Notes: generated by a model not told the origin, from the sequence alone. DNA of 64,000 bases from Corynebacterium pseudopelargi (GCF_003814005.1 NZ_CP033898.1:868001-932000); one strand, 5' to 3'; shown: positions 19,601 through 30,890, counted from the first letter of the stretch. Translations and numbers: made by a program.

Positions 19601-20120
19601 TGTAGACGCGAAGATTCTGCAGCTTTTTAGTGATGCTTGGCGCGATGTTGAAGCGGAATTTCCAAAGGTGTTCGCCACGCTGTTCCCAGGCGGCGAGGGG
19701 CGATTATTGCTCACGGACCCAGAGGATATGCTCAGCACGGGCATTGAGGTTGAGGCCCGCCCGCCGGGTAAGAAGGTCAAGCGTTTATCGCTGCTTTCTG
19801 GTGGCGAGAAGTCGCTGACGGCACTGGCGATGTTGGTGGCTATTTTCCGGGCGCGGCCGAGTCCTTTTTATGTGATGGACGAGGTCGAGGCTGCTTTGGA
19901 TGATGTGAATTTGCGTCGGCTTATTGCGTTATTTGAGGAGCTTCGTCAAGATTCGCAGCTCATTGTGATCACTCACCAAAAGCCAACCATGGACATAGCA
20001 AATGTGCTGTATGGGGTGACGATGCGCGGCGATGGCGTCACCCGAGTGATTTCTCAGCGCATGTCGCGCGCACCCGAGCAAGGCAGTAGTGTTACACCGT
20101 TGCCAGATGCTTCACACTAA
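16668..20120 (+). CDS. smc: Chromosome segregation protein SMC
   Basis: 1150-residue condensin ATPase. Domain order: N-terminal Walker A GPNGSGKSNVVDALAW (31-38), coiled coil to about 490, hinge about 500-650, returning coiled coil, then the C-terminal head with signature LSGGEKSLTALAM and Walker B PFYVMDEVEAALDD. With ScpA and ScpB (not in this window) it compacts and separates sister chromosomes. The start is GTG (MYLKSLTLKGFKSFA), apparently leaderless. The next gene starts 18 bp downstream with its own AAGGA, so co-transcription with the large unknown gene and ftsY is likely. Confidence 0.97.
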   Translation: MYLKSLTLKGFKSFASATSLKFEPGICAVVGPNGSGKSNVVDALAWVMGEQGAKTLRGGKMEDVIFAGAGQRKPLGRAEVTLTIDNADGALPIEYSEVSVTRRMFRDGASEYEINGQRARLMDIQELLSDSGIGREMHVIVGQGRLAQILESRPEDRRAFIEEAAGVLKHKRRKEKAQRKLTGMQANLDRLQDLTEELKKQLKPLARQAKAAKRAATVQADLRESRLRLAGHTLSQLHLAHETHAQAFSQASELHGSLQHDFQVAQESLQEAEAALSRTQPEAQAAQRLWFDLSALSERIAATSRVANERAEHFQPTPFPGEDPASLLSRAEHAEAELGQLSTAAEIAAERLDSIREEVEERAEAAAEAEREHMAQVRAIADHREGVVRLLAAQESTEQQLQAALAESQRLHEHLAEQRRQLHAASEELELSQRDAQQHSLEPLQEAADASAVEAAAAEERLEQLRDRRGALERTISKLESRIETLEANAPKPGVEGDFAPLAKFLRAQPEAQVALSAALGAFAQAVVGDPSAHSWEDVARTVVVEQGQGEAWSLDVDLPPYASWLTDHVQVDGSVSLAVYRLLADVALCPSTDKAQALVAEDPRVRAVTNDGVLVGQGWIALGRGERTALDVAAQVDQAREELASAAEELESLSGVFAGAKQAAEESRVAQAKAQVALKEAAQRDRALQQQQEQLSSRQQVLQQQVERTQQQVVAAEERMKDLEAQKAATADRLSRVEDVEDEPSTEARDEASAALAQIRAMEMEARLNVRGAQDRVEQAKASAAGLRRKASFAQQAKQQHEREQHKRAQRAQLAKTVADLAAEIAQRTAKALEKAANKRSELQQLLEVHKAAEQKARRDVEAIRQRVERAAQQRHEAELAVGQARVRLEEAQLKLSEQTGVPAQNIIEDFAPEEDFDVEQERARLQQAERDLRSLGKINPLALEEYKALEERYEFLSTQLADVEQARKDLRGVIHDVDAKILQLFSDAWRDVEAEFPKVFATLFPGGEGRLLLTDPEDMLSTGIEVEARPPGKKVKRLSLLSGGEKSLTALAMLVAIFRARPSPFYVMDEVEAALDDVNLRRLIALFEELRQDSQLIVITHQKPTMDIANVLYGVTMRGDGVTRVISQRMSRAPEQGSSVTPLPDASH

Positions 20121-20137
20121 ACAAGGACGGTTCTTTT

Positions 20138-23100
20138 ATGGGCGATGTAGGCCATCCGATTGCTGATCTCAACGACTCTTTGCTGGGTTGGGCTTCTCAA
20201 ACTGAGCTGGAGTTGTCCCAGCAACTTGGCGAATGTTCCATCGTTGCCGATCTCGACTTGGCCAGCGATGAACTCGAGCGCATCGAAAGGCTGTATGGCA
20301 TTTTCCTCTCGCGCCAGCTCGCCGCCGGAGCAAGCCTTGCGCCCCTGTTGCTCATCAGCCCTGCTTTGACCCTTTGCACGCTGGTAGACCGTGCTTTTAA
20401 GCTTGTCGACGCCCCCCGCTTCGCCCAGGAATACACCGCAGGCTTAGGCATTGATGCAACCATTGATCTGCCAACGCTTCTGCCACAATTGCTTGAAAAA
20501 TTCGGCTTTGCATCCCTTGATGTAGATCCAGTGGAGCTGTTGTGTTTGCACGCCGGCATCATCCGCAATGATGTGCCAGGTGTGCTCGAGGCACTCGACT
20601 TTGATCGCGACTTGCCTGCCCTTGTGCAGTTAGCGCAAAAAGAGATGCCAGAGGTGGCTCAAAGGATCCTCAGTGGTGTGCAGGCGCTGCGCGAATTTGC
20701 CATCGCTCATCCCCATTCCTGGTTTGATCGTGACCGCTCCTCATTGCCTGCGCTGCCTGCTGCACTTGCAGAGGCTCTTGCAGCAGAGCTGCGCGAGCGT
20801 CCCATTGGTACCGAGGATCGCGATTCGGTGGTGGGCGTGGCTAATCGCGAGATGCGTCCGCGCATCCTCTTTGATACCCAGCGCAATAAAGTGTGCCTGC
20901 GATTGCCGGAACAGCGCGTGCCGCGGCATGCCGATGGCAGCTTCGGTGAGGTGAATTGGCGTGTGAGCATGGAGGGCACCACCAAGGTCTATCGCACGGC
21001 AAACCCCTGGCACACAGCCAGTGGCTATGCCGAAACCCTTGATGTGAGCATCGACCATCCTGTCCGCGAAGTGACGGTGCAGGATTTGTCTAATGGTATT
21101 ACGTGGACGGTGCCGGTACTTGGCGAGGACGCCGCGTTAGTCTTTAGCGCCCGCGGGGCCAATATGAGCGATAAGGCTTCGCTGCACTATGCCACGATGC
21201 TGGTGGTGGCCCCAAGCGATGCGGTGGTCAGTGACGTGGTGCACGGACGAGAGCTCGAAGCCGATAGCACTTTTGGCGTGCAGTGGGAGGGATGGACTGT
21301 GCGAAGCTTCGATCTCTCACAGGCCTCCTCGCTTGCGGTGACCCAAGCCGGTGAGACGCCGAGGATGGAGCGGGTGCGCAGCGTGGATACGCGCCAACGC
21401 GTGCGCTTTATTGCGCCTGAACCTTTCGACTTTCTCAAATCGGCCTCTGGTTTGGCCGTGCACAACGCCTCCTTGGTGGCCGAATTTCCTCCCACGCCCT
21501 CGGGCCAGGAGGAGGTGTGGCAATTGTCCATTTCTTCCTATGGCGGTGTGGGGCACGCCGGCGAGGAGATCGCAGCGCCTGAAGAGCTCGCCATTCCCGC
21601 CGAAGGTGGAGCATTCGCCGTTTTTGATCCCGAGCTTTACGACGCCCCCTGGGTTGGCGAGTACCTGGTGCGCCTGCGTGGACCGCGCAATGAATCCTTC
21701 CGCCACGAATTTGCCATCGTGGAGGGGCTGCGTGCCTCGATCTCGATGCAGGGCGTGAGCAAGCATCTGCGAATCCCCACCGCTGGTGGTTTGAGCGAAA
21801 CCACGTTGACGGTGAAGTCGGGGGAGAAGCCTTTTGAGGTCAGCCCCCGCCAGATTGAAGTTTCTACCGATCAGCCCAGCGCCCAGTGTGTGATTTCCAC
21901 TGAAGAAGGCGATCAGTTGCCACTTCGCTGCACCCCTTCGCGTTTGGTGTTTGAGCTTCCAACGATTAGCGAACCTGCCATGTGGCGTGCCCGTCGCCTG
22001 CAGTTGGATCCTTCGGATATCGCTATGGATGCCATGCTGCGTGTGCGCGCTGGCGGCAGGATGAAAGATGCAAAGATCACGGTGCGCAACCATCATGGTT
22101 CGCCACTAAAAACTGCACGCCTTGAAAGCGATGATCACATCACTTACTTCGCGCCGCTTGCTTCTTTGGCGGGTCAATCGGCCAAATTGCCCACTGGTCG
22201 TGTGGATTTGGAGTGGACTGATCCAAGTGGTGCAAGGATTTCGGTGGCCATTGCCGATGTGGCGCCCAGGCCACAGCCGGAGGTGCGCTTAGAACAAGCC
22301 ACGCTGTACGCCGATGCTGAGGCTGTGTGGGTTTGGCCTTCGACCGCCCCCTGGGAACCAGCGCGCGCGTTTAGCCTGGAGCAGGGCCAGGTGCAATTGC
22401 CCGAGAATTACATCAATGCTGGCGATTTGTTGGTGCAGCCTTTTGCCATGGACCCCTTCATGACGCTGATCGCGCCAGTCTCGCCCAGCGCCCACGCCCA
22501 GCGCATCGAACAGGACGGCTACTTTTTAAGCGCTGATCCTAAGTTGCAGGAATTGGCGGCGTTTCTCGCCGGCGAGCAGGAACATGCCCCGAGTGACCCG
22601 GCGATCATGCCGGTGTTGTGGGACATGGTTACCACCGGGGTTGCCGTGGGGGAGAGCGCCCGTGGCGTCCGCGAGGTCTTTAGTGCGCATCCTTCGGCGG
22701 CGTTAAGTGGCCTTTCGGCCTCTTTGGTTCCCGCGCACCTGCAGCCAGGGCGTGTGGTGGAATCAGGGTTGGTGCGAGCACGCTTCGGGCTTGCCGACGA
22801 CCTCACGCCGCATCGCGTGCCGTGGATCGGCACCTTGGAACTGCTCGGCTCTTTGGCTGAGGGTCAATCTTCTCGTGCCTTGCTCCAGCAGCTTCGCGCC
22901 CTTGCTGGCGAAAACTTGATCACTGCCCTGCAAACTGCCCGCGACACCACCTTAGATAGTGCGTGCATTGATAAATCAACCGTGGCAATTGCCAGCATGG
23001 ACGCCGCTCAGCAGGAGGCGCTGTTGGAGATGTTCTTCTCGCGTTCGAAGATCGTCCCCGGTTTGCTCATGGACGATGCCACGCGCCTTTTGGCGGTGTT

Positions 23101-23479
23101 TGAAACGTTTAATCACCGCGAGTCCTTGAGGCGTTTGCTCTCGGATGAAGGCTTGATTAAATCCTCGGTCACGCTTTTAAGAACGCTTCGTAGTGCTAAT
23201 AAGCAGCTCTACGCCATGGCGCGTGTGCGCTTTGACAAGCTCGACGGGGTGGATACCGAGGCAAGCGAGAACCTGTGGGCGCTAGCGCCAGTAGTTTCGA
23301 TGGTTTTGGCGCTGGTGGCTCGCATGCAGGCGCATGGGATGATCACCTCGAATAAGACCTTGGATGCCGCAACCCCTGGCTGGGCTGCGATGGCAGATAT
23401 CGTTCCCGATTTGGTCACCGGCGATTTGATCGCCGCCGATGCCGTGGTGGTGGCATTAAGCAGCGCGAGCATGGAGTAA
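20138..23479 (+). CDS. Uncharacterised 1113-residue protein between smc and ftsY
   Basis: I do not recognise this protein. There is no signal peptide, membrane helix, Walker motif, nuclease or helicase motif. The first 250 residues are mainly helical and Ala/Leu rich. Residues about 260-860 are beta-rich with Trp- and Pro-containing strands, suggesting several Ig-like or beta-sandwich domains (for example WRVSMEGTTKVYRTANPW and AVWVWPSTAPWEPARAF). The last 240 are helical again (LLSDEGLIKSSVTLLRTL). It is acidic, probably cytosolic. Codon use matches the neighbours. The start is ATG after AAGGACGG. It may be co-expressed with smc and ftsY. See findings. Confidence 0.85.
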   Translation: MGDVGHPIADLNDSLLGWASQTELELSQQLGECSIVADLDLASDELERIERLYGIFLSRQLAAGASLAPLLLISPALTLCTLVDRAFKLVDAPRFAQEYTAGLGIDATIDLPTLLPQLLEKFGFASLDVDPVELLCLHAGIIRNDVPGVLEALDFDRDLPALVQLAQKEMPEVAQRILSGVQALREFAIAHPHSWFDRDRSSLPALPAALAEALAAELRERPIGTEDRDSVVGVANREMRPRILFDTQRNKVCLRLPEQRVPRHADGSFGEVNWRVSMEGTTKVYRTANPWHTASGYAETLDVSIDHPVREVTVQDLSNGITWTVPVLGEDAALVFSARGANMSDKASLHYATMLVVAPSDAVVSDVVHGRELEADSTFGVQWEGWTVRSFDLSQASSLAVTQAGETPRMERVRSVDTRQRVRFIAPEPFDFLKSASGLAVHNASLVAEFPPTPSGQEEVWQLSISSYGGVGHAGEEIAAPEELAIPAEGGAFAVFDPELYDAPWVGEYLVRLRGPRNESFRHEFAIVEGLRASISMQGVSKHLRIPTAGGLSETTLTVKSGEKPFEVSPRQIEVSTDQPSAQCVISTEEGDQLPLRCTPSRLVFELPTISEPAMWRARRLQLDPSDIAMDAMLRVRAGGRMKDAKITVRNHHGSPLKTARLESDDHITYFAPLASLAGQSAKLPTGRVDLEWTDPSGARISVAIADVAPRPQPEVRLEQATLYADAEAVWVWPSTAPWEPARAFSLEQGQVQLPENYINAGDLLVQPFAMDPFMTLIAPVSPSAHAQRIEQDGYFLSADPKLQELAAFLAGEQEHAPSDPAIMPVLWDMVTTGVAVGESARGVREVFSAHPSAALSGLSASLVPAHLQPGRVVESGLVRARFGLADDLTPHRVPWIGTLELLGSLAEGQSSRALLQQLRALAGENLITALQTARDTTLDSACIDKSTVAIASMDAAQQEALLEMFFSRSKIVPGLLMDDATRLLAVFETFNHRESLRRLLSDEGLIKSSVTLLRTLRSANKQLYAMARVRFDKLDGVDTEASENLWALAPVVSMVLALVARMQAHGMITSNKTLDAATPGWAAMADIVPDLVTGDLIAADAVVVALSSASME

Positions 23480-23528
23480 TTGGGGTGCCAAGGTGTGTTC
23501 ATGAGGAGTTTTTGCCACACTTAAGGGC

Positions 23529-25067
23529 ATGAGCACCGAAATGATGATCTACCTTGGCATCGCCGTAGTGGCGTTGCTGCTGCTAATCGCCCTGGTTGTC
23601 TGGGGTTTGAAGCGTAAACAATCTAAGACGATCAGCTTTGAGGCTCCCGAGAAAAAGGAGCTTTCTCAGGCAGATAAGTCCGGCAACTATCAGGCAAGCG
23701 GTGGTTTTAATTTCCAGCCTGCTGCCAAAGAGCCGGTGCTGCGTGATGATCAGTCCGTGCCGCCGAAGCAGGAGGCAGCCAAGGCACCGTTTGATTTGCC
23801 GGAGGATTCTCGCGAACAAGAAGGTGAACCAGCGCCTTTCGATTTGCCCGAGACACCCCGTGAGGCTGAACAGCCGAGCCCATTTGATCTTCCCGATACA
23901 CCGCGTGAAGAAGATGAGCCTTTCGATCAACCGGATGAGGTTGCATCTAACGAGGCGGAGCCTGCAAAGCAGGAAGAAGAGGCTGAAGAGCAGCCTGAGC
24001 TAGAAGATACCTTCCAAGAGCTCGACGAGTTCGAGGAAGAAGAAGAGGCGCCTGCACCTTCCGAAGCAGAACCAGAAGTGGCACCGGAACCAGAAGTAGC
24101 ACCGGAGCCAGAAGCAGCCCCCGAGCCGCAGCAGCGCGAAGAAATTGCTCCGGCTGCAGGGCGCATTGGCAAACTGCGTGGGCGTTTATCGCGTTCTCAA
24201 AATGTTATTGGCAAGTCGGTGCTGGGCATGCTCACTGCCGGCGATTTGGATGAGGATGCCTGGGAAGATATCGAGGCGCAGCTCATTCAGGCCGATCTTG
24301 GCGTCAATATCACCACCAAGGTGGTGGATCAGTTGCGCGAGAAGATTGCGGCGCACGGTGTAGAAAGCGAGCAGCAGGCTCGTGCGATGCTGCGCGAATG
24401 CCTCGTTGATGCCTGCAAGCCTGAGATGGATCGCTCGATCAAGGCTATGCCGTATGAGGGCAAGCCTGCGGTGGTGCTCGTGGTTGGTGTCAATGGCACC
24501 GGCAAGACCACCACTACTGGCAAGCTGGCGCGTGTATTGGTTGCTATGGGCCATAAGGTCACGCTCGGTGCTGCCGATACCTTCCGTGCTGCTGCGGCGG
24601 ATCAGTTGGAAACCTGGGGTCGTCGCGTAGGCGCGAAGACGGTTCGTGGTGCCGAAGGTGCCGATCCTGCTTCGGTGGCCTTTGATGCTGTGGCCAAGGG
24701 CGTCGAGGATCATGCCGATGTTGTGGTGATTGATACCGCTGGCCGTTTGCACAATTCATCCAACCTCATGGATCAGCTTGGCAAGGTCAAGCGCGTGGTG
24801 GAGAAGAAGGCAAAGGTGGATGAGGTGCTTTTGGTCCTCGATGCCACCACCGGCCAAAACGGTTTGACTCAGGCTCGCATCTTTAGTGATGTGGTGCAGA
24901 TTTCTGGTGTGGTGCTAACCAAGCTGGATGGCACTGCTAAGGGTGGCATCGTCTTCCAGGTGCAGGAAGAACTTGGTGTGCCGGTGAAGCTGGTTGGCCT
25001 TGGAGAAGGCGCCGATGATCTCGCGCCTTTCGAGGTTGATGGCTTCGTGGATGCCTTGCTGGGTTAA
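23529..25067 (+). CDS. ftsY: Signal recognition particle receptor FtsY
   Basis: SRP receptor GTPase that docks ribosome-SRP complexes at the membrane. 512 residues: an N-terminal transmembrane helix (about 7-26), an acidic A domain (about 35-205), then the NG GTPase with VNGTGKTTTTGKLARVL (G1), DTFRAAAADQLETW, VIDTAGRLHN (G3) and TKLDGTAKGG (G4). The A domain contains three close repeats PFDLPExxRE/PFDLPDTPRE plus a fourth PFDQPDE (residues 87-137) and a PEVAPEPE run. The N-terminal anchor is an actinobacterial feature. Monocistronic end with a strong terminator. Confidence 0.97.
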   Translation: MSTEMMIYLGIAVVALLLLIALVVWGLKRKQSKTISFEAPEKKELSQADKSGNYQASGGFNFQPAAKEPVLRDDQSVPPKQEAAKAPFDLPEDSREQEGEPAPFDLPETPREAEQPSPFDLPDTPREEDEPFDQPDEVASNEAEPAKQEEEAEEQPELEDTFQELDEFEEEEEAPAPSEAEPEVAPEPEVAPEPEAAPEPQQREEIAPAAGRIGKLRGRLSRSQNVIGKSVLGMLTAGDLDEDAWEDIEAQLIQADLGVNITTKVVDQLREKIAAHGVESEQQARAMLRECLVDACKPEMDRSIKAMPYEGKPAVVLVVGVNGTGKTTTTGKLARVLVAMGHKVTLGAADTFRAAAADQLETWGRRVGAKTVRGAEGADPASVAFDAVAKGVEDHADVVVIDTAGRLHNSSNLMDQLGKVKRVVEKKAKVDEVLLVLDATTGQNGLTQARIFSDVVQISGVVLTKLDGTAKGGIVFQVQEELGVPVKLVGLGEGADDLAPFEVDGFVDALLG

Positions 25068-25090
25068 TCCTTCAAGCTTGAAAAAGCTCA

Positions 25091-25125
25091 CCCCGTGACT
25101 TGTAAAGAGTCACGGGGTTTCTTCT
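25091..25125 (+). terminator. Terminator of ftsY
   Basis: CCCCGTGACT (25091-25100) pairs perfectly with AGTCACGGGG (25108-25117), followed by TTTCTTCTT. Confidence 0.9.
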
Positions 25126-25146
25126 TGTTTGGGAGGGTGCCCCTAA

Positions 25147-25166
25147 TTTCTATAGCTTGATAGTAA
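25147..25166 (+). promoter_or_regulatory. AmtR-type operator, distal, upstream of amtB
   Basis: TTT-CTAT-agcttg-ATAG-TAA is a full match to the C. glutamicum AmtR consensus core CTATN6ATAG. Confidence 0.75.
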
Positions 25167-25171
25167 TTGAG

Positions 25172-25191
25172 TTTCTATCGTGCTACAGTTT
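25172..25191 (+). promoter_or_regulatory. AmtR-type operator, proximal, over the amtB -10
   Basis: TTT-CTAT-cgtgct-ACAG-TTT has one core mismatch (ACAG for ATAG). It lies 25 bp after the distal box and overlaps a TACAGT -10 (25184-25189), the same geometry as at gdhA. Confidence 0.6.
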
Positions 25192-25242
25192 TTCCAGACC
25201 TGCACAATTCCAAGGTGTGGAGGCAATGAGAGGAGCACGTAT

Positions 25243-26526
25243 ATGGACACAGGAAATGCTGCTTGGATGCTGACATCGGCCTCACTCGTGCTGCTGATGA
25301 CGCCAGCACTGGCGCTGTTCTATGGCGGCATGTCGCGCCAAAAGTCGGTGCTGAACATGATGATGATGAGCTTTGGTGCTGCCGGGGTCGTGGGGATTAT
25401 CTACGTCCTCTGGGGCTGGTCAATGTCGTATGGGCCAAGCCTAGGTGGCATCATCGGTAACCCCTTCGCAGCCTTCGGGCTTCACGATGTGATCAATCAA
25501 GATGGCACCGCCATCATTGGCGAGCAGGGGTATCCCCAAGTCATCGACGTTGCCTTCCAGCTCACCTTCGCCGTGATCTCCACGGCACTTATTTCGGGCG
25601 CACTGGCAGAGCGCGTCCGCTTCGGCACCTGGCTTTGTTTTGCAGGCGCTTGGGCTACCTTTGTGTATTTCCCAATCGCGCACATGGTGTGGAGTGGTGG
25701 CCTGCTGTCTCACGCCAGCGAAAGCCTGTCCGGCTGGATCTTCGGTGTCAGCGATGGTCAAGCCAAGATCGAGCCCATCGACTTCGCCGGTGGTGTGGTA
25801 GTCCACATCACCGCAGGTACAGCGGCCTTAGTCCTTGCCATCGTGGTGGGCAAGCGCCATAGCTGGCCACACCGTCCTCACAACCTTCCCATGGTGATGC
25901 TCGGCGCAGCACTGCTGTGGTTTGGCTGGTTCGGCTTTAATGCAGGCTCCGCCTTCGCCGCCGATGGCCTGGCAGGTTTGGCGTGGATCAACACCACCGC
26001 CGCCACTGCGGCTGCGATGTTGAGCTGGCTGCTTGTCGAGCGTCTGCGCGATGGCCATGCCACATCCCTTGGTGCAGCCTCCGGTGTGGTTGCTGGTCTG
26101 GTGGCGATTACCCCTGCAGCCGGCGTGCTCACCCCAGTTTGGGCCATCGTGGTTGGTGCCATTGGTGGTGTAGTTGCTGCCTTCGGAGTTGGTCTGAAGT
26201 ATCGCTTTGGCTACGACGATTCCCTGGACGTGGTTGGCGTGCACCTGTTCGCAGGTCTGTGGGGCACCATCGCTGTAGGCCTGGTTGCTACCGATGATGG
26301 GTTGCTGACCGGCGGCGGGGCAGATGGATTCCGTTTGCTGATCATGCAGGCCTTGATTGCGCTTGTGGCAATGGTGTGGTCTGGCCTGTGCACCTGGCTA
26401 TTGGCTTGGGGCTTGCAAAAGACGATGGGCTGGCGTGTAGAGAAGGAAGCAGAATTCGATGGCATCGACCAAGCGCTGCATGCAGAAAGCGCCTACGAGC
26501 AATCCGCCCAGCGCTATGCGCACTAG
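25243..26526 (+). CDS. amtB: Ammonium transporter AmtB
   Basis: 427-residue membrane channel for ammonium uptake, about 11 helices. It begins MDTGNAAWMLTSASLVLLMTPALALFYGG, the Amt N-terminus. Also visible are the ammonium-path segments AGAWATFVYFPIAHMVW, FAGGVVVHITAGTAALVLAI with a pore His, and DVVGVHLFAGLWGT with the second pore His. The start is ATG after GAGAGGAG; an open extension of 21 codons upstream runs through the promoter and is rejected. It leads the amtB-glnK-glnD operon; the two AmtR-like boxes predict expression when nitrogen is scarce. Confidence 0.97.
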   Translation: MDTGNAAWMLTSASLVLLMTPALALFYGGMSRQKSVLNMMMMSFGAAGVVGIIYVLWGWSMSYGPSLGGIIGNPFAAFGLHDVINQDGTAIIGEQGYPQVIDVAFQLTFAVISTALISGALAERVRFGTWLCFAGAWATFVYFPIAHMVWSGGLLSHASESLSGWIFGVSDGQAKIEPIDFAGGVVVHITAGTAALVLAIVVGKRHSWPHRPHNLPMVMLGAALLWFGWFGFNAGSAFAADGLAGLAWINTTAATAAAMLSWLLVERLRDGHATSLGAASGVVAGLVAITPAAGVLTPVWAIVVGAIGGVVAAFGVGLKYRFGYDDSLDVVGVHLFAGLWGTIAVGLVATDDGLLTGGGADGFRLLIMQALIALVAMVWSGLCTWLLAWGLQKTMGWRVEKEAEFDGIDQALHAESAYEQSAQRYAH

Positions 26527-26559
26527 ACTATTGGCAATCACCGCCTTCGAAGGCGTTAG

Positions 26560-29021
<2,462 letters not shown>

Positions 29022-29060
29022 TCCACTTTTTTGAATCAACCCGCAAGGAGCGTGCAAAAC

Positions 29061-30650
29061 GTGTTCGAGTCTCTCTCAGATCGCCTCAGCGGAGCGCTAT
29101 CCGGTCTGCGCTCTAAAGGCAAGGTCACCGAGGCGGACATCAATGCCGTCGCACGCGAGATCCGCCTCGCGCTGCTTGAAGCCGACGTTTCGTTGCCGGT
29201 GGTTCGTGGATTTATCAAACGCATCAAAGAACGCGCCCTTGGCGTAGACGTTTCTAAAGCGCTCAACCCCGCCGAGCAAGTAATCAAGATCGTTGATGAG
29301 GAACTCACCCAGATCCTCGGTGGCGAAACCCGCCGGCTGAACCTGGCTAAAACTCCACCGACGGTGATCATGCTGGCAGGCCTCCAGGGTGCCGGTAAAA
29401 CCACCTTGGCAGGTAAGTTGGCTCACCACCTGGCCAAGCAGGGTCACACCCCCATGCTGGTGGCTTGCGACTTGCAGCGCCCAGGCGCTGTGCAGCAGTT
29501 GCAGATCGTTGGTGAGCGCGCCGGGGTGCCTACCTTTGCCCCCGATCCCGGTACCTCGATTGATTCCAGCGACCATGAGATGGGCACCTCGCATGGCGAT
29601 CCCGTAGCCGTGGCCCGCGAGGGTATTGAAGAGGCAAAGCGCCGCCAGCATGACATCGTGATCGTCGATACCGCGGGCCGTTTGGGTATCGATGAAACGC
29701 TGATGACCCAGGCGCGCAATATCCGCGATGCCGTTAATCCAGATGAAGTCCTGTTCGTGATCGACTCGATGATCGGTCAGGACGCTGTTAATACCGCCGA
29801 AGCCTTCCGCGATGGTGTGGACTTCACCGGTGTCGTGTTAACCAAACTCGATGGCGATGCCCGCGGCGGTGCCGCGCTTTCGATCCGTGAAGTGACCGGC
29901 AAGCCGATCATGTTTGCTTCCACCGGTGAAAAACTCGATGATTTCGACGTTTTCCACCCAGAGCGTATGGCCAGCCGTATCCTCGGCATGGGCGATATTC
30001 TCACCCTGATCGAGCAGGCCGAGCAGAAGCTTGACCAAGAAGAAGCACTGAAAAATGCTCAAAAACTTGGCAGTGGTGAGCTCACCCTCGACGACTTCCT
30101 CAACCAAATGCTCATGGTTCGTCGCATGGGGCCTATTGGCAACATCTTGAAGATGCTCCCAGGCGGCAAGCAAATGTCGCAGATGGCCGACATGGTGGAC
30201 GAAAAGCAGCTCGACCGCATCCAGGCCATTATCCGAGGCATGACTCCTGCCGAGCGTGAGAACCCGAAGATCTTGAATGCTTCTCGACGCAAGCGCATTG
30301 CCAATGGTTCCGGTGTGTCCGTCTCCGATGTGAACCAATTGGTTGAGCGCTTTTTTGAAGCGAAAAAGATGATGGGCAAGATGAGCAGCCAATTTGGCAT
30401 GGGTGGCGGCGGACGTAGCGCCACGAAGAAAAAGCCCAAGGGGCGTAAGGGCAAAAATGGCAAGCGTAAGCCGGTGAAGAATAAGCCACGTCAGCCTCAA
30501 ATGCCGGGCATGCCAGGCATGCCGGGCATGGGTGGCGGCATGCCGGATATGGCCGAGCTGCAAAAGCTCCAGCAGCAAATGGGTGGAATGAAGCTGCCCA
30601 AGGGGATGGAAAATATCGACCTCAATAACTTGGATTTTGGCAAGAAGTAA
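29061..30650 (+). CDS. ffh: Signal recognition particle protein Ffh
   Basis: SRP54 GTPase that binds signal sequences and SRP RNA and hands ribosomes to FtsY. 529 residues with GLQGAGKTTLAGKLA (G1 near 108-115), DLQRPGAVQQL, DTAGRLGIDE and TKLDGDARGGAALS. The M domain has GPIGNILKMLPGG and a Met-rich RNA-binding segment with SRRKRIANGSG. The C-terminus is an extended Lys/Arg-rich stretch followed by MPGMPGMPGMGGGM and a helix. The GTG start at 29061 (MFESLSDRLSGAL) has AAGGAG ten bases upstream and is preferred to TTG 29031. Confidence 0.97.
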   Translation: MFESLSDRLSGALSGLRSKGKVTEADINAVAREIRLALLEADVSLPVVRGFIKRIKERALGVDVSKALNPAEQVIKIVDEELTQILGGETRRLNLAKTPPTVIMLAGLQGAGKTTLAGKLAHHLAKQGHTPMLVACDLQRPGAVQQLQIVGERAGVPTFAPDPGTSIDSSDHEMGTSHGDPVAVAREGIEEAKRRQHDIVIVDTAGRLGIDETLMTQARNIRDAVNPDEVLFVIDSMIGQDAVNTAEAFRDGVDFTGVVLTKLDGDARGGAALSIREVTGKPIMFASTGEKLDDFDVFHPERMASRILGMGDILTLIEQAEQKLDQEEALKNAQKLGSGELTLDDFLNQMLMVRRMGPIGNILKMLPGGKQMSQMADMVDEKQLDRIQAIIRGMTPAERENPKILNASRRKRIANGSGVSVSDVNQLVERFFEAKKMMGKMSSQFGMGGGGRSATKKKPKGRKGKNGKRKPVKNKPRQPQMPGMPGMPGMGGGMPDMAELQKLQQQMGGMKLPKGMENIDLNNLDFGKK

Positions 30651-30662
30651 TTTGGCCACAGT

Positions 30663-30694
30663 GGGGCGTCGACAAGCAATTGCGGCGCCCCTTT
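30663..30694 (+). terminator. Probable terminator of ffh
   Basis: GGGGCG (30663-30668) pairs with CGCCCC (30686-30691), then TTT. The stem is short and the loop contains a CGTCGACAAGC motif copy. Confidence 0.5.
30667..30677 (+). repeat. CGTCGANAAGC motif, intergenic, inside ffh terminator hairpin
   Basis: N = C. Lies in the ascending arm and loop of the hairpin downstream of ffh, a placement typical of uptake sequences in other bacteria. Confidence 0.7.
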
Positions 30695-30722
30695 GGGGAT
30701 CTTGGCCCAAAAGGTGTATAGT
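30693..30722 (+). promoter_or_regulatory. Promoter of rpsP
   Basis: -35 TTGGGG (30693-30698), 18-bp spacer, -10 TATAGT (30717-30722). This gives a leader of about 160 nt that can fold (GGCTT/AAGCC and others), possible ribosomal-protein feedback. Confidence 0.6.
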
Positions 30723-30890
30723 GCCAAGGGTTGTGGCTTTTTAAGCCGCGCAACTACAAGCAGACACCGTCAGCGTCTACGGTCGCCCGGTGGTCACCTG
30801 CTTGAAAAATCCAAGGGATAAACCGGCTGCGCCGCGCATTGGTGCAGCGTCTGTATTTCCCCGTGACCAAGAAGTAAAGGACTTAACACA

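Noticed and set aside
21317..22096. 259-codon minus-strand frame inside the 1113-residue gene
   Set aside because: The plus-strand reading has better codon use, a ribosome site and neighbours in operon order.
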